Positions 42,510-54,500 of a stretch of 64,000 nt of DNA are shown in pieces. The DNA is from Branchiostoma floridae. Its lineage: Eukaryota > Chordata > Leptocardii > Amphioxiformes > Branchiostomatidae. The notes under the pieces are model-generated. The model was not told where the DNA came from. It did not search any database and worked only from the letters and a program-made list of their open reading frames with translations. Each line of letters starts with the position of its first letter. Position 1 is the stretch's first letter. The stretch covers positions 173,640-237,639 of the forward strand of contig NW_023365728.1 of assembly GCF_000003815.2 (NCBI RefSeq). The letters run 5' to 3'. Made by a program: the position numbers and the translations under genes.

Positions 42510-45500
42510 ATGACGGCCTCGGTGTTGTTGTTGTTCCTAGGGGCCTGCCTCGGCGTTGCGTCAGGTGAGCACTTGTACAGGTGTCCTGATATTTACAGAC
42601 GCGTAACGTGGGGTATACAGTAGGTAGCCAAGTGTGTGTATCATCCACACCTAAGAAACCACTGTCGGTCTGAAGGCCAGTCATAGTACATAACCACTGT
42701 ATTACACAAACGAGTTGTGTTGGAAATCTTTATCACTGCGACCCTTTTACTCTGTCAGTCCTACGAGTAAGAAAATAACATTGGCAAGCTTGGTATGGAA
42801 ATGTACATTGTTATGCAGAAGTATGTAAGATTGAATTTTTCATCGGAATCTCAAAACCGGCATGATGCGGCATCCTGTGTGTAAATAACTGACAGGTGTT
42901 GATTTAGTACTTCAGAAATGATAAACTTTATGTCGGCACGAAACGCCTGCCCCCGGCACGGATGATCATCATGAATGCAGTCATGTCCCGTTGTTATGAC
43001 AGAAGCACGTCCGTCCGCCGCCCGATATTGTCGCTAAACCCCGGGAACTGTTGTTGTTATAGTCCTTCCTCTGTCGATCTGATCTTACCTGTGCTTGTAA
43101 CAACAAGGGCGTGGCCAGGTGGGAGGCAGGTGGGAGGCAGGTGACCGTCTCACCTGAGTCTTACGCAGGTGAGAAGGAGTAAACACAGGTAAAGAAACAG
43201 CTTTCCAGAAAATACGTGACATCGCCAATAGCCACATTCTACCACAGGGCGGTCTCGCTGCGACCTCACTTGGATGTGTGTAACCTTGGCTTCATCATTG
43301 GAATATCATGGAAAATATAAACATATGGCTGAAATGGAAAAAAAAACATAGAAAGCGTATAAAAATGAATTATCTATAATATTGGTTGAGGGTTTTGTGA
43401 AACCGTTCAGTACGCGGTCACGGTGACGCAATGAGGTTGCCTTGCTCTGTGGGTCGGCCCGGTGTAACGTTCGGTTTGCGAAATACCACATTGTAGTATT
43501 AGCAAAGATCGGTAAAAAGCAGGAACTCTGAAGCTACTGTCAAAAAATTTGGATTTTCAATGGTCCAAGACACACAAGCAAACTAACTAACAAACAAACA
43601 AACAAACAAACAAAATCCGAGTGGTCCTCAACACTCATGTTGATTTTCAATGATCCAGGACACACAATGAAACACGTAACATTACCTGGACAGTAGGACA
43701 ATAACCAACTCACACCTGTCCCACAACAGTTACCCAGATATGCTGTACCGTGTTCTCCATGTTTTACTGTGCAGTAAGTCTGACCGGTCTAATATCGCTC
43801 CCGAAGTGCGTCAGTGGTGAGTTATGGGGACATTACCGACTCACAGATCCATCAGTTTACCTGAGGTCGCCTGGGGTTAAGTGTAATAACTATAAATCAC
43901 AGTCGTGCAGGTGTGTAGTAACCGCTGTGTGCAGAGACCCCGGACCGTGTATCTGCAGCGGCGGTGTGAATAGGGTTTATCATTAAGCCATTTTCTGATA
44001 AGGTATCGATGGAAAGATGCCTACCATTTATCGTTTTTTGAGTCGATCAAGGTCGAGATTTTCGAACGTTTCTTCGATCCGGATTTTCATTTCTAGTAAA
44101 GGAGGGATAAAAACGGATTTTCCCATGATGATGAATGCCGGTAAGTCCGGACAGCTTATGTAGATGACCATTACTAACTACTCCCCATGTCACGTGGAAA
44201 GCCGAGTAATTATGCCCCCCCCCCCCATGTATCAGCATGCCATGCTCCCTCCACCCACCATTACTCTCCAAGTAGAGGAAAATCGTCTTTACGACCAGTC
44301 TCCCCATCATGTCGAAAAAGACATATAAGGAACAGGTCACGATTTTCCCTACTAACGTCTGCTTGGAGAGTACCCACCATGACCCCGGCCCGGCGTAAAT
44401 GCAGACCTCATTCCCGTTCTCATCACACCTCAGTCTTCATCACTCCTCCCTCCCAGCATCACTATCACTCCTCCCTCCCAGGCACCCTGCCGCGGCTGGA
44501 CTCACATTGATTACAGCCATGCCTGTTGAATAAAGCCCGCTGCAGCGTGACGAGGTTATAACGGTATTGATTGTTACAATTTCCTTCGCTGAAACAAACC
44601 GCTTGTATCGATTTTCAGCGTGTTTTCCTTATGGAGAAATACTTTGGCCCAGTTACAAGATAGCCTGAGCACTGTACTTACGGAGGCTGGACCCAGGCTA
44701 GGGAAGGAATGACGTTGTTATCTAAGTCTAGATGATGATGACGTCAGTTTTACATCCTTTTGCACAAACCCACAGCACCAATAATACGCACATGTCGGAG
44801 ACTTGCGCGGCTGAAAGGAATTTCCGTGAGGAAATGTTTTGGCTTCATGGCCTGCATTGTTCCCGAGTCGGTCGCGAGAAATCCTGAACAAAACAACTGG
44901 AATAACATCAATCTTACAGATGTCGCTTTCGTAATTGTTTCCCCAGTCTGCAGGGAGTTATCCCTATATGTAATGTTGCATATACAGTTCTGCAGGGAGT
45001 TATTCCTTTATGCAATGTTGCATATACAATTCTGAAAGTTTTAATTGTTCCTTTCTTGCACTGGGGGATTCAGAAGCATAAGGTTATTAGTACAAAGCTG
45101 AGTGTTGGCGGAATTGGACATTGTGGAAATGTTTGAAAATCTCAGTAGTTTCCATTCAGACAAACTAACGTTACTGATTCCCGTGACAGTTTGTTACCGT
45201 TTCATCACATCTCGGCCTTTATGATGGTTTCCGCGCGGCGGACTCGACCTAGTTTACACTGTTCTTGTTCGGCTGAATCCTGGCGTGTTACTGTAGTCCT
45301 TCCCGCCACGCAGACATGGATCCTACCCAACCTTAAAGCTTCTATAAAATTAACATTAAGACAATCAAATTTTCAATAAAAGGTTTGGGATCACTATCAT
45401 ATATAATGATATAGAACAATAAAGAGTTGAAGGGAAAAAATTGGCATACCGTGGTGACTTAACCACGATTGTTTCAGAGATCAGAGGTACTTATAAATAC

Positions 45501-48500
45501 ACCGCAAATGTTTCGAGCGATTCTATTTCATTTCAAGAAAAGGAATAAATAAGTTTCAATTGTACTCTCAGAAGATATTAGCACCCATGTGGCTTTACGT
45601 TGGTAAGTGCAGGTATGTGATGTTTTTGGATTCACGTTGGTAAGTACAGGTATGTGATGTGAACACTCCTGTGGCTTTACGTTGGCAGGTGCTTTAATTG
45701 TGAGCTGTAGTGGACAGACCATATCGATCTCCTGAAGGATCCTGAAGGCCGCAATCTTCAGCAGCAGCCGATAAACTGGCTCCGCGGAACCGCAGATAAA
45801 CCGTCCGAAATGTTCTTCGGCGGGTTCCTTTTCAAGGCAAGGTCGATACGGTCGTTTCGTGAATACCGCCTTTTCATACAGGAATTCATAAACAACGTCT
45901 ACTCCATTTCATAAATACCGTCTTGCCATACACCGATCCATGCCCTGCCATGAATACCGTTCTCCTAAAGTAGTGGTGTTATCATTCAGGAAAAATCAAG
46001 TCGTTTTTATTGTGAATATTGGAAACCTGTATGATCAAATGTTCCCTAACAACCCCCTCCCCCTAAGTACCGATCATTGGGGTGTACATTGATAAGTGTG
46101 TCCGACCGGTGCGTTAGGAGATAATACAAACGAACAGAGTGAAGAATGACAATGATTACAGTTTGTTACAGCCGAGATGTTTCGTGCTGTATCTACAAAT
46201 GCTGCCGCCAAACATCGAGCCATTTTTTCTGTTGTAGGTTCGCCAGTACTGTGCAGGTTTGCGTGCAGTGCAGCCAGTTAATGTGTGCGTGCAGTGCCAG
46301 TGTACGGAAATGCCACTAAACCCCCATGTTTGGCCTCCCGACCCCGCGCAAGGCGAGGTGTACGGAGCGTGCGGTTGTCAGGGTGGAAGGCAGGTGGAAT
46401 ACACTGCGAAGTGGGTTGGAGGGTATACGTAGCTATAGTACACAGGCACTGGACGTAGCGCGCCCTGGCAGATGTGAGACCAGGTATGTCAGACATGCGC
46501 TGGCAGAGCTCAGGTGAACATTTTGTCATCACAACAGCAACAAATATGACGTGATCAGAATACAGAAGGGAGATCAGGTTATCCACTTTATCTACTAAAA
46601 ATATTGACTATTGAAAAGTTATGGCATGACAAAAAAAAAAAAACTTGTACCCGCTCAGTTTTTTATGTTTAATTTTCTGTTTACAACTTTACATTTTATT
46701 TAACTGTATTGTAAACGGACTCCAGGCAGAGAAGAGTAAATTTGAACAGTGCAACACTATTGGAGATCCAAATAAAGCAAACTAACAAAAATTGTTAGCA
46801 TTATTATATTGCAGAATAAAACAAAGACACCACTATTATTAAAAAAATCCTATGGGCCAAAATAGTACTTCTTAGATCATGACAAGCGTTATAGATCGGT
46901 ATTTTATTGGTAATGTAAACCAAATTAGGTGTTGCCTTTGAACGTGGCATGGGTACCGAAACACTGTTTTATGGTGGACCGAAAAGTATTTTACCCGCCA
47001 TTAATTGTCATTGATGAGGTGAAAGGCCCACCTTGTACAAAGGTCACGTGACACATTTCTCTGTCTCTTTGAGTGGCACCTGCCGTCAGTGCCTCCATGC
47101 CTCAGGCCGTCTGCAGGGGAGCCGGTACTTAAATTTCGATCCGAGGTTCACAATAACGTCAGGACTGCTGCACCTTTCCCAAGTAACGTAAACCATGTTG
47201 ACGTCTATTAACAATACTGACTCAGAACGGGAACACCAGCCTGAGGTAAATGTCTACAGGAAACAAAGATTGCTTGTACCTTGTCCGTTTACACGTTTAT
47301 GACCCCCTACAAAATCCGATACTCCATGAATTTTGGCCCAGCCGCGAGGAACACAGGATAATGTCAGGTCTGAGGACGGAGAAGGTCGCGGTACAATGAC
47401 CTGAGAATGTCTCAACAAGCAGCTTTTCAGCGCCGTCACGCAAAAACGTCGTCACGCAAACACGTCGTCATGGCACCTTCGCATCTTGGCACGACATCGT
47501 TTGCTTCGGGACTATAACGTGTGCCAAGGAATTAGTCATAAAAACATCCTGGGTAAAACTATGGAAATATAAATGCAGACTAACGTGTATGATAACTAAA
47601 TCATACTGTATTCTATATGTGTTGCAGAGTCGATGCTTGAATAATGCGCTAATAATCATAACTGCCAGCATTTGTCCTCTAAAGAGAGACATCCCATCCA
47701 CACAAAGATAAACATCGTCAACATTTAAAACATATTTCTGTGTAAGAAGCGACCGTCATACAGTAATCCATCATACTTAAGACTCCTGATACCGTCCTGT
47801 ATGAAAGTGACCAGCTCATGAGCTCATGAGCCCCCGCTTTGGGAAATAAAAATCCAGCCTACGGTGTATGATAATAAAATCAACCGGTTTTTAATATGTG
47901 TGGCAGAGTGGATCCTTAAAAAAGGCGTTAAAAATAAAAACTCCCACCTTTTTTCTTTAAAAGAGAGACTTCCCTCCCCCAAAAAAAAAAACTTGGCCAA
48001 ATTTAAAAAATTTTTTTTGTTAAAAAAGGGCCCTTAAAAAATAAATCCTTCATCTTAAAGCCCCCGAAACCCTTCTTTTAAAAGGGGGCCCACCTCATGA
48101 GCTCAGGACCCCCCGGGGTCCGGGATTCCCCCCCCCCCCCCACCCCCATGGTGCATACTGTATAAAGGTGCCCAGCTCATGAGCTCATGACCCCCCCGGG
48201 TCCGGGAGTCCCCCCCCCCCCCCCATGGTGCATACTGTATGAAGGTGACCAGCTCATGAGCTCAGGACTCCGCTGGGTACCGGAGTCCCCCTACCCCCCC
48301 CCCCCGCCCCCCCATGGTGCATACTGTATGAAGGTGCCCAGCTCATGAGCTCATGAGTCCCCCGGGTACCGGGATCATCCTCCCGTGGTGCATTATCTGT
48401 CTCTGGGGACGGATCACGTTCCCAGGATCACTCCCAGGCCTGACATGTACACAGAAACATTCATTCATTCATGGTACAAAACAGCCGCGTTATGAGATCC

Positions 48501-51500
48501 ATAACTCACCGTTGCGATGATTATAAAGTAATTGCGGTTTGTAATATAATCGATTTGAACCAGTCAACCGTGAAACAACTTCGGTCAGGGGTTATTTCGT
48601 CGGGAAGCGGCTTGAAGTTTCATATCGATAATAGAACGATAGAGTTTCCAGAAATGTAATTTGTCTGAAACTGTGACAGGTTGACGATCTGGAACATACC
48701 TGAGTAAGGAAGAATCGGTTTGTCTCAGGAGCAAAAAGGATAATCATCTCTGAAAAGGATGTCTGAGATTCTAGCCTGGATTAGTGAGTTGTGTGATCCT
48801 TTGATAAATGTAAGCCCCGGACATGCAAGCTGCTTAATCCGATTGTCGTGATCATTAATCTGAAGCTTAGTCTTAGAAATATTTCCTGTTCCAAGACTAA
48901 GAATGGACTGGAAAAGATGAGTCACTGGTGCCTGTAATACCATGAATTACTTGTTTCTGTGCATTGCATACCCAGTAAAGCAACCCAAGGCAAAACGCAC
49001 CAGGTGTGTCCTCAACAGTACTAGTTGCATATCGGTGCATAATTGTTTGACAAATATGACCTTCTAGACGCTGTCTATATGCGAGAACTGATAGATACAA
49101 AAGAAGTCCGATTCCGTACATGGTAAAGCTACTAAACAACACTTAAATGTTATGGACTATGGACTATTTGGACATTTGTACAACTACACTACTATTTATG
49201 TGCCACTCTATCAGGCAATTTTATTCTGTTTATAAGTGGAGTTTTGACTAATTCTGTAATTGCGCTTTTAAATCATGTTTTTTTTGCAAATTGTAAATGT
49301 GATGATATGATGTTATATATGCACAAGCATAATTCAGGTAACTGAGGTTACCTGCGAGACCTTGTACATAGTGTATGTGTTTCCTGAATAAACCAATCAT
49401 TAAGATGATAAATTCTTTCGTGAAAATGTCAATTTACGAGGGACGTCATGTAATCAGTCTGATGTCTTTGTACAGGGATGTCCACTGAAGCCAACAGTGC
49501 GAGTGAGTCCAGCACCGGATCTGCTGCGAACTCAACTTTCCAGTCTACACAGATGTACACACGGCTGAGTACAACAACTCTGCCGACTGTCGGGGCATCA
49601 GACGGGGGGAATCTAACAGCAACGCCACAAACAACTTTGTCTGCAAACATGTCACATTCTTCTGCTGCAGTTTCATCGCCGACTATGGCTACAGAAGTCA
49701 CACCGTCTGCTGCACCTTCCACAATGTACACAGGGTCAGGGTCCACAACAAACCTGTCGGCATTAGTTACGTCATCAGCTACGTCTGCGTTACATATTAA
49801 CACGAATATCGACGTCACGACATCGTCATCAACTACGACAAGGTACGTTACTGCATCTTCTGTTGCACCTCCCACGCCTGCAATGACAGTTAACACTACA
49901 GACACATCACTGTCCACTCTGTCGGTCCGGGATTCCTCAAACACGAGTTTAGAAGACTCAAACCAAACATTCTCAGCGACGTCTCCTCCACAGTCCACGT
50001 CCTCTTTAGTGGCATCTACTACATCTGAAAACGTGACAGCGTCAGCGATCAGCGGAAGTACGGTGCCTCTGACTCTGATCAACAACACAGTTGTCCAGGA
50101 GACGTCCTCTCCTTCGTTGTTACCTACAACAGGAGCGACGGTCACTGTCAGCAGCGCGGGGTATCCTCAAGCCTCCACAGGGGGTGTGGCGGAGAACTCA
50201 ACAGCCAATCCGACAAGCTCACGGCCCTTAACTGCAACATCATTGCAACAATCCTCAGATACGTCAGTAGCCTGGAATGTAACGACCAACGCTACTGTAT
50301 CACCGATGGTGGCAACTTCAGGGGTGACCTCACAGTCATCCACTGCCTCCAGTAACTCAACCTCTGACGTCACGTCGGCAGCTTCTATCACAGCAGAGGC
50401 GACTGATGTGTCACCTAACGAAACCGCTGTAACTGCGAACACAACCGCGCCTAGTATTTCTACAACCGCGCCAACAGTTCGAACAACTCTCGGTGTAACA
50501 CGTTCCAGTTCCTCTTCGGCGATCCCGAATGACACTGTAACAACAAGTCCTGCTTCAGCTACAAGCCATGTTCTGGCATCAGTCCAAAGCATCACATCTA
50601 CAGATACGTCAGTAAGGAACAGTACTCCAGTACAGTCGTCAGCAACGGTGCCTTCACCAACACCTACCGTCTCAACAATAACACTACCTCAGGAATCTAG
50701 TGCAGGTCCCGGTGAAAACATTTCTGTGACATCATCAGATTCACCAGGGACAACGACGACACCAGCTGATCAGACTCTGGTGACGGAAGTGACGTCACAA
50801 CATACAACAGGAACAACGATGACTCCAGCTGATCAGACACTGGTGACGGAAGTGATGTCATCAGATTCCCCCCAATCAATTGACACGACAGACTTAAGTA
50901 CAACGTCACAGACGATGGAGGCAACAACATTTCCTGAAAGTACAGCTTCTCTTACAACCGGGACATCGTCTGAGAATGAGCAGACTTCGCCAATCGCAAC
51001 GTCCGAAACAGCAGTATCAACCTCAGTTACAACAGACACTGCGCCAACAACACAGGCAAACGTTATCACATCTGCAGCCTCTGAGGTGCCTACCGTCTCA
51101 CCAACCGCTCCTCCCCTAACAACTATTTCACCCACCACTCCGGTTCTACCTACAACAGCGACTGCCACACAGATGCCTTCAACAGAACGTAAGGCTACAA
51201 CCGACATGCTGATGACAACGAGAACAGCACAAACCACAGCGGCACAAACAACTCAAACAACACTTCCTGTTTGGGCCAGCACTGCGGCGCCACAGTCTCC
51301 ACCAACTGCTCCGAGCACAGCTCAAACAGAGGGAAAATCGTCAACGCAGTTTCAGGCCACCACCTTCAAACCATCGTCATCAGCACCACTACAAACAACA
51401 CCGCTGGTTCAGTCCAGCACGCCGGCACCGCCTTCCACACAGGCCACACTGGCAGTGATACATTCCACACAGGCGACCCCAACAGGCGGAAAATCTACCA

Positions 51501-54500
51501 CGCAAATCTTACCAACCTCCAAACTCACAACACAAGAAACAACTCCGCCTATTATAGTGAGCACCTTGACGTCACAGATAACACCAACGGATCGCCAGTC
51601 CACTACACAAATCCAATCTACAGCGCGAACAAAAACAACAACAACAACATCGCAAACAATGACGTCCCTGACAATAAGAACTTCAACTACGTCACAAATG
51701 ACGTCATCAGATAGAATAGCTACAACACTACCCAGTACAACGGCTACAACGGCGTCAATTATACCGACGACAGAAACACCGAACTTGGCAACAACTTTCA
51801 CGCCAACTGCCCAGCCTACAACCACAACACAGGGAATCGCTGCAACCACAAGAATACAGACGATACAGCTGTGGACAACAACAACCCCAGTATTGTCCAC
51901 TATACTGGAAGTCACGCCTACTGCTGATACTCAAACGTCTGTAGTGACGATCAGTTTGGAGATTTCAAACTTGAATTTTGATGACTACAATCTGGATGAG
52001 CCGACATCAGACAGTTACACAGAGTTCTCCAGCGATTTCATCAGCAAGGTAAGACTGTGCGGTTCCCCGTAACTTCCAATACTTTTAGGTACGTTCGGAA
52101 TTATTGGACAATGAGCAGCCATTGTGTCAAGGTAAAGGGCTGTTTCACGGATAGCAAAGTTTCAATGACGTCTTACTGTAAAACTCATAATCCATGTAAA
52201 GTTTATGAATTGTGAATATTTCACTATCTGCAAGTCATTATCGTTATATCATGTCGGTGAATAACTTCACCAGGCCGAATCTCCGCACGTCTCCCTTCTG
52301 TCCAGGTGACGCCCATCTACAGCCAGCTGCCCGGCTTCGTCGCAGTGGAAGTTGTGGGTTTTACGTAAGTATCAGCACGTTCTCTGGGGAGGGGACAAAT
52401 GTTTGTGTTCATTTAGGTGACAAAATCTAGTCATTTTCTTTAATCTGATGTCTTGGGTAAATTTTGGTCACAAGAATAGGTCCAAATGTCACGTAGGAGG
52501 GCATCAGTTGTCACAGTGCCACATTCAGGACACGTTACTTCAGCCTATGGATATATTTATAAACGATTATGATGACGAAAGACAGCGTCAGTGGAAGGTA
52601 GTGGATGCTGCCTTAAACGTCAGACCGTTTCTAAACTTTATCCAGATGCTTGAGTAAAAGTTACTTTGCGTGTCTTACTACTTGTGTATGTCTATCCTTT
52701 ACGGACATATCAAAAGAAATCCCTCGAAGACGTTTGTAGAAATCCAGACGTCTGTGTTTTTCCAGCTTTATTTCAGGATCTTGGCCCATGGCAAAGGACA
52801 ACAATAAATGTAAAAACATTACCCGAGATGTTTGAAGATAACCTGATTTGACGCAATGTCCCCAGAATGCGTTGTGATTGAAGGCATCTGACCCGGATGA
52901 TGATGCTAATTATAAAAAAAAAAATACCGAATAATATTGTTTTATCATAACTTGTCATTTTTTGTGTTTGTGCTGCACAGGAGGGGCAGCATTGTTGCAG
53001 AGTACAGAGTGATCTTCAGCGCAGACGCGGTGAGCTCGCGGGAGGTGCTGGAGCAGACCCGGAGTAACAAGGACGCCATTGATGCGCGGTGGGAGATCAG
53101 CGAGGACGCCATACTGGTTCTGTCAGGTACGCAGCACGTGTTCAAGTTCATATACATGTACATGAGTATTGTGCGTGACAATATAAATGTACATCAATAA
53201 CGTACATGACAATGTACATGTACATCAATATCGTACATATATCGTACATAACAATTCAGCCCAAAGGAAAGTAATCAGTAAGCTGGTGGCGTGATGTGGC
53301 CGTAACGGCTCGGTGCTCGACCCAGAGAGCCAGTGTTTGAATTCCCTGACATGCCACCGATGTAGTACCTTTGGATAAGGTACTTAGTAGGTACCCTTCT
53401 CACCCCAAATGAGTGGACCAAAACCTTTCCAGCTGTCTATGAATGAGGTACCGAATTTCCCGACCATCCTTCGTGAGTTGATATTTCTGACTATGGGAGC
53501 TAAAATCACCGCCCCTCAAATCGTAACGGATGGTAACATCAGAACGCGTTCAGAAAATGCATCCTTCGCACACAAGCCACTTGTTTTTACTTTGTGCTTT
53601 TATTTCTGCAGTTCAGTGCGGGGCCGCGGTCTGTGGAAGTGACGCGTTCTGTGAGAGGAACAGCAGCGGGGCCTCACTGTGCGCATGCGCGCCTGGATTC
53701 TGTCAGAACGGAGGGACATGCGCAGTGACGGAAGGGACGGGTGCTATTTGCAGGTAACGTCTGGAGCAGGGTTGTAGCCAGCCTGAAATCATTTTCAGTC
53801 CCCTCGATTTTGAATCCAAAAGAACGAGACGTCGAGCCGAAGGAATAACGTTCCTAAGGGGATCTAGGGGCATACTCCCCTGAAAAATTTTGAAATCTAG
53901 ACCCTCTGAAACCCAATTTCCTGCATTTTGAGGTGTAGATTTTGTTGGTAGACTAAGCTGTTCATCTGTTTTGGTGAAAAGTTATACAAGAGGACAGTTT
54001 TTTTATATCTTTACTGACTTAACATATAGATTTTTGTCCATTACAAAGGACGGAATGGGCAAAAAAAATTTCTGTCCCCAGCTGCAAAATTCCTTCAAAG
54101 GACTGACGGACGGGTGCTGGCTACAACACTGGTCTGGAGAGATCGTTTCATTCTTGATAATTCCGATGCGTGAACTCGCAAAGCGCCCCCTGTCGACAGT
54201 GTCCGTGTGTGCAGTCCCGTCCTTGGTGCTGGAAAGCTTTCCACCTTCCAACCTTTTGCAAATTCTCGATTCTAGACGCGCACTCGACAATAAGGCAAAT
54301 ACTTAGTACTCGATTCTAGACGCGCACCCGACAATAAGGCAAATACTTAGTACTCGATTCTAGACGCGCACTCGACAATAAGGCAAATACTTAGTACTCG
54401 ATTCTAGACGCGCACCCGACAATAAGGCAAATACTTAGTACTCGATTCTAGACGCGCACTCGACAAGAAGGCCACTTTATAGAGATATTCCAGCTGCCCG

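Noticed and set aside
49429-51915. Minus-strand open frames of 130-240 codons opposite the mucin exon
   Set aside because: They are Val/Asp-rich shadows of Thr/Ser/Ala codons, with no domain or splice evidence.
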